From: Penelope pileata
Lineage: Eukaryota; Chordata; Aves; Galliformes; Cracidae
NCBI GenBank assembly: GCA_013396635.1
Contig: WBMW01002272.1
Coordinates: 168,125 to 232,124, forward strand
Length of the DNA: 64,000 bases
Direction: 5' to 3'
The notes below the pieces were generated by a model. The model searched no databases and was not told where the DNA came from. It worked only from the letters and a program-made list of their open reading frames with translations. Positions 52,310 through 64,000 of this stretch are shown here, in pieces. The position numbers were made by a program, and so were the translations under genes. Numbering within the stretch: the first letter of the stretch is position 1; every line of letters starts with the position of its first letter.

Positions 52310-52329
52310 GTATTTTGTATGCAAAATAC
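52310..52329. repeat. Small hairpin, 8-bp arms
   Basis: GTATTTTG and CAAAATAC are exact reverse complements separated by four bases. There is no T-tract context to suggest a terminator. Confidence 0.8.
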
Positions 52330-54879
52330 AGCAAAGAAGCAGACAGCACAATTTCTTACCCCTAGGATTAAAGCCCAGGAAAAAGCCTTAAGCAGGAACT
52401 ACAGTACTGTGAAGAGGAATATCTTTACCCACTTGACGCAACGCCTCTTCTTACTCTGCCTGTCACAGCTGCACTAGACACACGGCAACCCTACACCTCT
52501 CACATAGATCCCACGAGATCTGGCACCTGATAAGGTTTCATCCTTCACCCAAGTTCATTCAGGTACGCTGGTGTGAGTTTGCACTTGCCCACCGTAAAGT
52601 CAGCAGAGATACACCAGCACAGTTAAACCCACAGAACGCTTCTAGCCTCCTGTTACTATTCCGGACACCTCATTATCACAGGGGAATTTAGCATCTCTGG
52701 AACAGGTCTGGAGAAGGGAAGCCTTTACTGTTCTCCTGTGCCAGATAAAGTGCCTCAGAACTCACTCACATATGCTGACTCCATCAGATTGAAGCTGCAC
52801 AGCCACCCCAGGTTTTCCCTAACAAACGCAAGCAGCTGCAGAGGATTGATTTTTCTTAACAGAGGTCTCCTTCCTAGCATTCTCCTAACACTGTTTGAGA
52901 GCCAATTTAGAAGCTATGGAGTGAACAGTTGGGAAGTTGCACAAAGGCTTTTTTGGGAGCCTTAAAGAGGCTTGATTTGTCTGCTTCACAAGTCTAAAGC
53001 AGATTTTTTATCACAAATATGTGAATGACTTGCTAGGTTTGTATCTCAACATTTGACGAGCCAGGTTTCTTTCTTTTTCTGTCAGAATGACCTGTACAAT
53101 TCCTCTATCCCCAAACAGCTATATTCTGAAAAGCTATATCAAGAGCTATGTACATTTTCTCCTGTGTATATTTACAGGGGGAAAAGGGGATAACAAAATG
53201 TAAGATAATAAGGGAAAAATTTAAACTATGTTTCTAAATCATTTGGGGGACTTTGTTAACAAGATACAGTATTCAGTAATATCTTCCATTTATTTAAATT
53301 AATTGTGATATTGCTTCTTTTGGCTAAAAGGGCTGGATACACAGGTTATATTTTTTTTGTATATACTTTCAAGTGACCATCCATTTTTCAAAAAGAAACA
53401 AAGAGATTGTAGTCAAGATGCACGGACAAATTCAGTATTTCATACAGGATAAAAAGAGCAAGACAGTAATTTGTAAACTGTGAAATAATAATTAAAAAAA
53501 AAAAGGATATCAAGGGAAGAGGGATTGCTTTATATAACAAGCTTTGATTATAAATAAAATGTCTGGGCAGGATGTTAAACTGTAATAAATTGACCGTTTG
53601 GGTCTTTGCTGACATATCTTTTTAGGTCTATTGACATTCGCTATATTTGTGTGGAACTTTATTGCATGGCAAAGATTTCCTTGTTCAGGATTTTCAAACA
53701 TGACTTAGAGTACAAGCATCTTGAAAGCACAAATGATACTTAGGACCAGAGCCTGAGAAGGAAAAGAAAATCACAGGCAAGACAGGTGATGGAGTATGGC
53801 TATATTTAACTGCATTTTTAGCAGCATCAGCTTTTTGCTACATTTACTTTACAGGTCACTTGTAATACAGTGAGAAAGGAGAAGGGGAAAAAAAATAAGG
53901 CTCTTCATATTGTATTATTGCAATCTGAGTTGCTAGTGAAACCAAAGGATTAGACTTCAGCTGTAGTTACGGATGACATTCCTTCCATCCAGCCCTAGCA
54001 TTTACTGCTAAATGAACAGTCCTGCCCTCTAATTCTAAGATGGAAGCAGTTCATCAGCCAGGGTCTAGAATGAGCCTAAACGTTACATAAAGGGATCAAA
54101 TATCCTTCCCAGTCCGCTCCGTGTTTTCATATTCTTTTACTCTTCCACTATCCTTAGTTGAGATTTTTCTCCCCCCAGATTTTTTTTTTTTTATTTTTTA
54201 AATGTTCACCCAGCAAGGTTCAGGAACCAACCTAACTCAACGCCCTGAGACATGATCATTTTCATAGCAAGACTAAGGAAATAAAAGGAAAAACTGTATT
54301 ACATCCCACAAGACACATAAGAGACTATAAACCAAACACAGGTCTGAAAAAAGATGAGCACTACCTCAGTGGGTCCATCGTCTCCATAGCTTAGCCTTCT
54401 AAATGAAATATTAGGGGTATTAATAGGTTAGAGAGATTGGTGGACAGAAGGAAGAGCTGATGACTACGACTTCCATGTATTTCTTCTTTCAAAACCCACA
54501 CTTTTTCCTTTCAAACAGGATGACTAGAAACGTATCCCTGAACGTAGTGAGCACTTGAAATGCATGTGCCTTTAATGTGCAAATTCTGAACCGCACAAGG
54601 GAATAACTAATGAGCCACTATTTTAATGAATCAAGTCAAAATGGCAAGGTGACATACCTCATTTAAGGGAATGAATTCTTAATGTCATTGCAAAACGAGC
54701 CCCTCCTTCTCCTGGGAAGGGAAGACAATATTAGTTTGAGATTAGGTCCTGTGTTTTTTCTGTTAGTTGCAGATTTTCCACAGTCCTCAGATCTTAGAGG
54801 ACCCTACTCTCCCAAAACCCACAGTAGTTTTTGATCAGAAAAGATAATGAATATGAAGAAAACAAGCCCGGGCAGTACT

Positions 54880-55440
54880 TAGCAAAGCAGCAAGGCAACC
54901 TTGTGCCCAAGCTCCTCTGGGCTCCCACTGCCCCGAGTGCCAGGCAGCACGGTCTGTGCCGTCAGCAAACAACTTGCTAATGGTTCAAAACAACAACAAG
55001 CTTGAAGCATACAACAGCAAATCATCACCCTAATACTAACTCTCTCTTTTCACACTCTCCAGCTGCACTAGGTTCTGTAGGCAGTGGGGGCTGCAGGGTC
55101 TCTGAGGAGAGACACGGCCCTGTCAGAGACGGATGCGGCCCTGTCACAGACAGACACATCCGGTTCCATCCAGGGCTCAGCCAGTCAGCAAGGCTGGCAG
55201 TGCCTCAGGGAAAAAGGATTTAATAAAGGGCAAAACCTGCCCAGTTGCGAGGGAAAGAAGTCTGAGAACCACCTTGCAGCAGGGGTCAGAGCAGGAGGGC
55301 AGTGGCATGCCAGGCGCCCATAATGAGATCGCCCCGCAGGCCCAGCAGCCCATGCTGGAGCAGGTTTATCTGGCTGCAAGCACAAGCGACCTTTCTCCAT
55401 GTATGAAATAGAGGAAACGGGCATGCACCCCTCTGGACTC
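54880..55440. other. GC-richer block, no gene recognised
   Basis: Three plus-strand frames and one minus-strand frame of 73-92 codons overlap here. None shows a known domain, and the overlap in several frames reflects base composition. A short tandem repeat is listed separately. A CpG-poor non-coding exon is possible but unsupported. Confidence 0.4.
55115..55156. repeat. Imperfect two-copy tandem repeat, 21-bp period
   Basis: CGGCCCTGTCAGAGACGGAT and CGGCCCTGTCACAGACAGAC lie head to tail with a 21-bp period, which keeps the reading frame. Confidence 0.85.
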
Positions 55441-55925
55441 CTTCCAAAGGGGATCTACCTGTAAGAACTATGCAATGCTTTAAATTTTAATTGATATATT
55501 TTATATGTGAGATCAGTTTCAATTCGATAGCTGGTTAATTCAACAGATCGTATTTTTCCCTTTTAAAGCTCACAAACTTATTTCTGTCCAGCTCTGCAGT
55601 GTTATTCAGGACAGCGTTCTGCGCAGTTAATTAACTTGGAACTCTGACGATGATCTACAAGTAGCACTAAATTCCTGCGTACTGCTACATAGGCTCCCAT
55701 CAATTCTTGATTCATATTGACAAGCCTGATCTAAATTCCAGTAAAGTCTAGACGAATCTTTCTATTAATTTGCACACGCTTTTTGGATCATTCCAATATT
55801 CCTCTGACTCCATGACTTTTCTCAAAACAGTGTTAAAAAAAGTTTCTGCAACATTACACTTTCAGTTCCCCTACCATAACAACAACATGAGATGGACAAA
55901 AAGAACTGTATCATTCATTTTATTG

Positions 55926-55962
55926 AACTGATATATCTGATATTCAGATATATATATCAGTT
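55926..55962. repeat. AT-rich hairpin
   Basis: AACTGATATATCTGA and TCAGATATATATATCAGTT are nearly complementary arms around a short loop. This is a local cruciform-prone AT inverted repeat. Confidence 0.8.
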
Positions 55963-57546
55963 GTTTGTGGACAATATTGCAAGAAGTAAGAACTGTTTCA
56001 GTGAAGTTATATTTTTCCTAAAGTCCTGGCTCATTAGCAAGATTCTGCAAGCAGACAATTAATGGACAGGACACCCAGTTCCCAGCAGGCACGCCTAACC
56101 ATCACTGAACAAAGAAGGCAGATCCTTCAGAATTATGTAAACCATTCTCATAAATGTTGCAAGGAGCTACAGACAAGCATTTAACTAACCTTTCCTGCTG
56201 GGAAGTGAAGGAAGTTTGAATCATCTGTCCACACCAACGAACCAGAGAAGAGCAAGGCTTTGATTTCCCGAGTGAGAAGGACTCTGCAGCAGATTGCTGA
56301 TAACCTTGTTTTGCAAAAGCCCACAAGCTAGAAAGATGGAAGATGACTGCAGGAGAGATGAATAGCCATCCTGAAAATGGGCAAATAATTTATTCAGAAC
56401 TGATTCGTTACTGTTCACAAAGAAATTGTTAGAGTCTTAAAACTTATTCATTATTTCAAATTGTTTCATTTCTTTCCTCAACAAATAAGATACGTGTTCT
56501 GAAGATGTTCAAGTTGTGAAGCTTACCATTGACTATTCCATTCACAATCTGAGTCGTCTTGGATAGCTGAATTATTTGCATAATTTAATTACATAACACG
56601 GGGCAGGAAAATTGAGCCTTTAATCACAATGAGTAATGCTTACTCAAGGAAGAAGTCCTATTGAAGTCCAAAGAGAAAAGACTTTTCAACATTAGAAAAT
56701 GAGTCAGAATCTGACCTTATTCATAGTTTGTACTCTGAGGTATTTTTACTCCTTGTTTTTCAAATACATACCTGTCCACACAGTTTTGTCAGGGAGCAGC
56801 AACAAATACCTTTCAACTTGCATAATCAGCCAGCACAACACCAATTCAAAACTGAAATGCTACAGAGTTCAATGACTCAGGTGGAAGAAGCAGAGAGGGA
56901 AAATACATTTTTCTCCAGAGCCTCCATGTTCATGAAGAACAATCATTCACACTTTTCAAAAAGTGGTGTTCAAGCCTGTTTCCAAAGTTAGATAAATGTT
57001 ATTAGGATAAAAGAAAGTCTAAAATATCAAATGAAAAATAAGACAGAGCTGCACCCGATTAGCTTTTAGCACCACAAAAAAAAAAATTATGAGCTGTTCT
57101 GTCATCATTTTCTAGAAGTCTTTAGAAAGGATCTAAATTGCTATGTGGGAAGAGCACTAAAAGAAGAAATTACAAACATATGCTAACATGCAGTGTTTTA
57201 TATGCCAGCTAACACCGCTTCCCAATAAATTAGATGAACTAAACAAGCAATATTCTTTATTAAGACAAGCATTATAAAGGAGACAGCAACACAATGAATT
57301 GACGAAAAACCCTCTGCAACCTAATAAGAGTGATAGCATGAATCTGAAATGAAATTCCAGCTGCAAACTGCAATCAGCAGAGACACTGCACAGCACACAA
57401 CTCAATTCCAGGGCAGCAGTATCAGAATCTGTCAGTAGGCATCTGTCACCCACACATGCACTTGTAAAGAAGAAAGTATGGGTGGACTGGAAAAGAAAGA
57501 AAGGTCCAAAATAAAGGTTTTCTACAAGTGAATGACCTTTTAATTT

Positions 57547-57580
57547 TAGAAGAAAGAAAAAAAAAGAAAAAAGAAAAAAA
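57547..57580. repeat. A-rich (AAAG-like) low-complexity tract
   Basis: About 34 bp of A with scattered G. Confidence 0.85.
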
Positions 57581-60500
57581 AGGTACACTTTCCCCAGAAC
57601 GTGGTTTCAGCATCAAGGAAAAACTTGAACTGAATCATCATCAGTTTTGTCTGCCACTTCAGTCGGGTATTTCCAACTTTCCTTAAGGAGGAAAAGGTTT
57701 AAACCTATTTTATTCTATTTAGAGATGGAGCCAAAGCAACACTAAAAGCAGGTCTAGCCAGTAATTTGACTGTCAAGGTATTTTCCTCCCATCATTATTC
57801 TTTCAGTTGGTACCTGCTTGAGTAGAGTTTTGCCCACATCTGTTATGTTTGGTTCATTAGAAGAGCTTGCTAATAAATAAGCAGTTTTAATAATAGAGTT
57901 TTGAGTATTGCCCTGGAACAAAGTTATCATCTATATCTTAGGCCTTTTATCCTCCTTTTAATGTGGAGGATGGAAGTTCCTTTTATGAAGGATTTCACAG
58001 CTTCGTTTTGCTTTTCTGGGGAACAAACATCTGGATTGGAAAACTTCTCCAGATATTGAAAGTGTTGCTCCAGATAAAAATGTTTCAGTGTTGATGGACT
58101 TGGTGGAGGGTCATTATACAAGTTCGCAACTGGGCAAAAGAGGTAAAAGCACTGTCAGCTATCCATATTCAGACACACTGCTCACTCCATTGAGGGGATG
58201 TGGGTTTTCTGGTGGTGGCAGTGGTTTAGGTTTCCTTTGTTTTGACCTACATGGTCTCTTAGATCAAGCATTCAGACTTCTGGTCTCTGGATCTCTCAAT
58301 TAGGCTTGTGCAAATGCAGCCAGTGCTTTCATGTTCTGCTCCTTCCTGCTTCCCCAGCCTCAGAGTGAAGCCTCTCAGACTCAACAAGAGCTACTGTACT
58401 CCAGCCAGCTGCTGCTTCAGCCCCAGGTCGTGTTTTCAAGGCATAGTCCTTGAGCAGGGTGGAGTGGAATCACAAAGTGCAAACCTGAGCTGAAGTGCTG
58501 AGGCCCTGGGAGAGCACACTGTGCAGGTGCTGCTGCATGGGAGAGCCTCACTGCATGCACCGATACAGGCTGGAGGAGACAGGGAGCTCCCTCTGACCAA
58601 GCCAGATCACATACCAGCACGACCATGCTGTGCCAAAATTTAAATATTCCATTTTTGAAAAACACAGTGGTTCAGGCTTTTCCAGTGAATTTGAGCCAGT
58701 GCTACTTTTGGTTAATTCATGAAACTCAGCCAACCCTTGTTTAGTTTAGTTCCTCAGTTCTCTCTCCCATTTAACATGTTAACTTCGCAATGAGGGCTAA
58801 GGGAATCAACCCAGCAGCATGGAATAGAGGAGGCCATTCAGTTTCCCCAGGTCTCCAGCTGGCAGCGTTAATCCTCAAGGCTCCAGAGTTACAAACCTCC
58901 TGCTCCCACAGGCGTATTTGCTTGTATGAAAGAAGGAATGTTCAAATTTGATGGGACAAATAGCAGATCTGCATTCAATTCAGTCAAGCAGAAGTGTTCT
59001 ATTTTCCAGCCACTCAATTACATGCTATCAGTTGCTCTTTCCTTTCAGAGGATCAGAATTTGCCTGAGAAAGGCCAGTGCAGTGAGCTCTCCCCACAGAA
59101 GTGGTAATACCTAAGACTGATGGAAATCTGTGAGAGCAACTGTTGCTGCTGCACCTCCTACCAGCTGGCACACTGAAGCCTGTTTTCCAAGACTTCAATG
59201 AAGCAGAGTGGTGGATGCACAGGGGAATGCACGAGGCAAACTTCACCCTTGCAATAATGCAGAAACAAAGAGTTAAAAGAAGTTCCCTAGTATACACTCT
59301 ACACACTTACATGCCCAGAGGCACTGCATTTGGCTTCCTGTACCTTATGTTTTACCTTTTTACTTACCCCTGGTGGTTCATTATTGCAGGCCTTTAACTT
59401 GTGAGAACAAGACACCATTCCCTCTGGGAGTTTCGCCGCTGCCCTCTCGCTCCCTGTTCCTCCCTTTTTTGTTTATTGTCTTCTAACTACCTCTCCCAGG
59501 TTGGGAAAGGAGGTAAAAGGCAACATTTTTATCATGATTTCCCCCTCCTCCACAATCTCTTTGCAGAATCATTTTGCTCTTAACAAGAAACACACCACCT
59601 TAAGGTGAAGATCTGAGCCAGCCGGGGTTCATTTAGAAAGCAGAGAGAAAGAAACCCACAGGCCAACCTGTGCTAACAGCATAGAGATATCCACACCATC
59701 TTCAGACTGAAATGCTGGCTGCAACTCGCCCAAGTCCATCCTGCGCTTGAAGGGGATCAGACTCAGACTGCTCCATGCCTGCAAGTCTCCTACACTTGCC
59801 TGCAGAATTCAAGCAGAGGCTTTTATACAGTAAGGGTGAGCTCAGTAGTAGCGGTTTACAAACGTTGCACTAAAAAGAATCCCCTTTTCTATTAGCTTCA
59901 GTCATATATTAAATGTACTCAATAAACTTGATTATATTTGTTGAGCCATTTATTTAGCACAGCTTTTGCCCCTGCCAATCTTTTTGCCTGTCTTGATAGT
60001 TGAGGGAAGCAGTTTTTAAATATATTAATCTATATTAATCTGAAAAATACTTTATTTCAGACCTTATTCTGAGGGGTAACAGGTAGCTTCTTGCCCTTCT
60101 AGCAGGAAGAGGTGACACAAGGTTGGAAGTAGCAAATGCAGCCTTCTCACTTGGCTCCTGCCACCTTTAACTTCCACAGGGGACAGAACAGGTGACTGAA
60201 GGAGCATGGGAAGTTGAGCTCAAGAGAGAGGAAAGCGGTTGAAGGAGGAGAATGGGGGAAAAAAAGCAGCATTTTTTTTCTTTCAACATGTATTCATTTT
60301 CCTGGTGGATGCAACAGCGTGTGCTGCACATGTTTTCTTTTCTAGAAATAAATAATTTGCAGGTATGTGAAGTTCAACTACAACAAATCTTTCAAACCAA
60401 AGCAACATTTTCTTTGTATGATTAATACATTACATTACAGCTTGCTTATAAATTAAAGGAACAGAATATGATGTAGTGCAAAGGAGTTGTATATTTTCCC

Positions 60501-62290
60501 TGCTAAGTTACAGTGCCTGTAAATCATTTCCACCACACTTCATTTTTAATTTGAATTCATAAAAGGTTCTACATTTCGTTGTGGTTTTAAACAAAAAAAA
60601 TGATTAAAGGCTGCAAACTTATATGTTTATTAGAGGAAAAAACATACTGATCTGAAGCTTCGGGAAATAAAATAAATGTAAAATATAAGAAAGGCAAATA
60701 AATAAGATTTCTAGATAACCCCTGGGAATTTAAAGTGACATTTGAGGCCTTCCACTATATATGCATCTGCTTTTGGCTAGGACAGGGTGGTAAGGGAAGG
60801 CATGAGTGAGGAAGTGGAAGGTCTGGAACAGGAGTGCTCTCCGCAATGCTCCACTACCCAGGTTAAGAATTTTTTGAAGTCAGTTTAGCCAATTGGTAGC
60901 TTAATCATCTAAAGAGATGGAGCTCAGTGTTAGAAGAGTAGGTTATTTCCCCCTGCATGTCCAGATTAACAGTGACACAACTGATAGCTGGCCCTTTGCT
61001 GTCCAGGCCATTAGTGTAATGTAAGTTTCCAATTTGTAGCAATAAACCAACAAATTCAGGTTAAAACTACACCACGGTTTTGATGAACGCACGGAGTATT
61101 TATTGCAGGGTTGTGTTTTCAAAGCAATTATGAGGGTGCTCCTCTATCTGAAATTAGTAACTCAATGACACAACTTCTTATGAGATGCCAGACCTAGTTC
61201 CTGTCCACCTGTAGAATTCTGGTAGCCTATATATTTAAGTAAACTTGACTTTCAACCAGAAACATAACCTCAGTTAGCCAGATCCCAAGAGAAGACTTAG
61301 TTCTTACTTTTGTAGCATAAAGGTTACAACTAGAGTATAGGAAAGTTCTAAGATAGGCTTTAGTAATGACCTTTATAGGTGAAGCATTAGCATTAAGGTA
61401 CAAGCCATGCTTCTGTTGAATGGGGACTCTATATTCGTGTTCTGTTTATTACACTTCCCACCTGATTTATGGAGCTATCACCATCACTAATACGACAACC
61501 AGCAGGGGGAAGAAATTCCAATCACACTATCAAGAAAGTCATTAACATGATATCAAACAAACTTTGTAAAATACTTTCTATTACATATGTAGTGATCTAA
61601 ATGTCAGCTGCTTTTAATAGCTCTTTCAATAAAGTATTATGCCTGTTGGTAACAAATTTGCAGAAGTGTAATATCAGTGAAAATGATGGCCCTGACTTTA
61701 CAAATCTGTAATTTCATGAAAATTTGCTGCATTCTTGCCTCACCTCTGCATTGACTGATTTCAGTAGGAATGTGTTTGAAATAAAGCACATACTTAAAAA
61801 TTTTTTTATGCAGAGTGCAGCTGAGCAGTTCAAAATCTTTTTTGTCTCCTACATAAAACTGCTTTAGTGCTAACAGCAGTAGATCAAACCGTTCCGAACG
61901 TACTGGAAGGCTCCACTGAAAACTGCACATCACATTTTTTCAAATGGAAACAGTTTTCAGTCCTTGCTGGGAGTTCCCATTTCTAAAGCAGAAAAACTTG
62001 CCAAGAGCAGGATATGGAAATGGAGATCTACGCTTTGCTCAAGGCATTTTAACTTGTACCTGTTCCATTTCATACAGAAAGGAGAGCTACAAATACTGTA
62101 TGAGCTATTTGCCTGCAAATGCTGACATTTTCTTAGAGAATACTGCATACAGATCCCAGGTTTATCCTTCAGAAAATACTCCTGCAGTGCATACGTGCGC
62201 AGTATAAAATCAGAAATCTAAGATTCAGAGAACAAAACAACAAAAGCCCCCAACTATACAGCATCATGCTTTCATCTCTTCCCTGTGTGC

Positions 62291-62391
62291 ATGGTGGGGT
62301 AAGGACTGGGTTGTTTGGGGTTTTTTTGTTTTTTTTTTGTTGTTGTTGTTGTAGGCGGTGGTGGTGGTTTGTTTTGTTTTTGTTTTTTTAA
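62291..62391. repeat. G/T-rich strand-asymmetric low-complexity tract
   Basis: About 100 bp with almost no C on the plus strand. It has G runs (GGTGGGG, GGG, GGGG), long T runs, about five GTT units and four GGT units. Confidence 0.9.
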
Positions 62392-64000
62392 GGCAGAAGA
62401 AAGTTGAAAACCAACAAACCGACAAGTAATTTCACTTTTTAAAGATTATCAACCTTATATTATGAGGCAAGTTTCTTGGTTCTTGGTCTGATCTGGTGAT
62501 CAGGGGCAATTCCTTCTGAATGCAATAAACAACCCTGGGTTCAGTTGATGAAGTAGCCCATCAGAATTCCACACAAAGTGGTGATCAGAACATGTAGGTG
62601 CCTTCAGGTGAACAGATCCCAGGCTGTACAGACTCTACACAGGGAACATGGGTCCAGCCCAGCTTTAGAGAGCCCAAGTGCAGAGGATAAGCCTCAGGAC
62701 TGTCTCACTCTTCAAAGCATTCTGAAGTTTGTATACATAAACAAACTTAAATAAGCTTAACAGTTGAGACTTTATACCATAGCAAATGAGATATTCTGCA
62801 TCTCAGCCAGGATCACTAATCCTGCATGTCTGCAGTGAGCGTAGGGAAGCCCCAGACAGCAGGACCCAACAGGCTACTTAAAGAACCATATTTATATCAG
62901 GCGCCCGAAGAATGTTGTTTTGCTTGGCTTTTCCTGCCTGACTGGTTCTCTTCCTAACAACCAATCTTTGTTTGTCTTAATTTGTTTACTTTCTCTGTGA
63001 TTGAAGTAAAAGCCAATGTCTTCCTAAGAAGCAATTTGGAGAAAACAATGCAAGACAGGAAAGCAATTCATAACAATTTCCAACAAACTGAGCTTGTAAC
63101 ATTTCTGTTGGGACACTGGCAAACTCACAACCAACCTCCTAATTACAAAGAAGGTATTTAAGCAAGCAAGGAAGTCTAGTTGATGCTAAATTGACACCTA
63201 TTGCAGACAAAGTGCTTAGTCACAATTTAGCAAAAAAAAAAAAAAAAAGAAAAGAAAAAGCTGTAAACATCCATAGACTGACCAGCAGACAAGCTTTTGT
63301 CATTGTGATGTGAAGTAACAGCACTGTTGTGGGGTTTTTTTTGTTTTTTTACAGTTCAAGTTTGTGTTGTCTCACTTACTGATCCACCCTGCTATAGACT
63401 TATATTTATTTCAATCTATATTCCTAGCAGATTATAAAGCCTTCCTTTGAACTCAGTCAACACTGCAAGCACAGAATCAATTAATAAACTGAGGTCCGGG
63501 CACACTGCTGCAAAGTCACAATAGACCCTCACTTGCTGCAGTGTTCATTCATTTATTTATGAAGACCAGCTTTTCCATACTGAAACCTCCTGCTACAGCT
63601 CAGAACTCTTTAATCATTACAAGAAATAGAAGATGGGAATAGCTGCCAGTTAGGAAAAACTGTCCATAATATTAAGACTATTTATGACAGATAAGACACA
63701 TTCTAATATGCTACAGGAAAAGAATCTTCTTTGAAAGAAACCTGTCCGGGATATAGTAGCATCTTTGTTCACTGTGTTACATATTCTAAAGCCAACCGGG
63801 TAAAGATGGCACTGTGCAAGATTAGAATACACCCCAGTCAAAGCAGTTGGAAGGAAAAAAATATGAGGGTATGTGCTGTTTCAGAGCCCATAGCTTAGCA
63901 ATCTTTAACTCATACTTTCTCCATTCACATTAATTCTTTTCCCTGTTCTTAGATTTTAATCCATTCTACAAGAAAAGGTTCTAATTCCCTCAACTCCTAG
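62392..64000. other. Unassigned stretch to window end
   Basis: No gene is seen. An A-rich tract at 63233-63260 is followed by a word similar to the miR-30 seed, but no complementary arm is present (see rejected items). Confidence 0.5.
63233..63260. repeat. Poly-A rich tract
   Basis: A run of about 17 followed by AAAAG-like units. No retroelement body is recognised upstream. Confidence 0.9.

Larger units (their letters stand above)
48238..54879. other. Unassigned stretch
   Basis: No gene is seen. The 125-codon frame at 50554-50931 has no recognisable domain. A small hairpin at 52310-52329 and an inverted pair GCTGGTGT (52567-52574) and ACACCAGC (52611-52618) are present. A T run lies at about 54180-54192. 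Confidence 0.45.
55441..62290. other. Unassigned stretch with simple repeats
   Basis: No gene is seen. The 143-codon frame at 57157-57588 (minus) begins in an A/G-rich tract that gives its F/L-rich start, and is not credible. 58100-58640 is somewhat GC-richer, again without a convincing frame. TATATTAATC occurs twice in tandem at 60021-60040. Confidence 0.45.

Noticed and set aside
55002..55424. Cluster of overlapping frames in a GC-richer block, considered as an exon
   Set aside because: Frames overlap on both strands with no preferred frame, which is explained by base composition.
57157..57588. 143-codon minus-strand open frame with a hydrophobic start resembling a membrane protein
   Set aside because: The F/L-rich start comes from the A/G low-complexity tract at 57547-57580. 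The rest is Cys/Leu-rich without motif or plausible gene structure.
63262..63285. TGTAAACATCC, the miR-30 seed word
   Set aside because: The expected complementary arm with a GGATGTTT-like word is absent within hairpin distance, so it is not a microRNA precursor.
1..64000. CRISPR arrays, operons, prophage or bacterial-type terminators
   Set aside because: Composition, interspersed repeats and absence of long frames show vertebrate nuclear DNA. No regularly spaced repeat array is present.
1..64000. Endogenous retrovirus or paired LTRs
   Set aside because: No gag, pol or env-like frame and no recognisable paired long terminal repeats were seen. An old solo LTR could be missed by eye.

Overview
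The window looks like a stretch of bird nuclear DNA, most likely from a galliform such as chicken, turkey or quail. Three things point this way. There are two 5'-truncated CR1 retrotransposon copies ending in the typical ATTCTATG octamer repeats. There are three internally deleted mariner elements whose ends and residual codons match the galliform Mariner1_GG/Galluhop type. There are three eroded MIR-type SINEs. The assignment rests on recognising these families; no search was run. One undetermined base (N at 51556) shows the sequence comes from a draft assembly.

I find no convincing host protein-coding exon, tRNA, rRNA, snRNA or microRNA gene. No open frame exceeds about 150 codons. The longest (35705-36148) is the tail of a CR1 ORF2, and the others look like chance or low-complexity frames. 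The window is best read as intergenic DNA or a very long intron. Exons of a non-coding RNA, or short exons of a large gene, cannot be excluded from sequence alone.

Layout: 1-1934 is unassigned, with a poly-T/poly-A inverted tract. 1935-2471 is mariner copy 1 (minus strand). 4420-4566 and 6787-6977 are MIR-like SINEs (plus strand). 6978-16546 is unassigned apart from small palindromes and tandem repeats. 16547-16957 is CR1 copy A (minus). 20949-21090 is a third MIR-like SINE (minus), followed by GA and CA microsatellites. 21091-35689 is mostly featureless, with a richer-GC block near 27100-27830 and AT-rich stretches near 31600-32200. 35690-36250 is CR1 copy B (plus). 37284-37637 and 47630-47987 are mariner copies 2 and 3 in direct orientation. 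The rest, to 64000, holds only simple repeats, small inverted repeats and GC-richer blocks near 44340-45620, 54880-55440 and 58100-58640.

The most interesting structure is the pair of mariner copies 2 and 3. They share the same internal deletion and also about 250 bp of non-mariner DNA beyond the right terminal repeat. Their left flanks differ almost immediately outside the left terminal repeat, and divergence is much higher in the left part of the element than in the shared tail. This suggests a local duplication, patchy gene conversion, or mobilisation of a composite unit. I see no evidence for a new multi-gene biological system.
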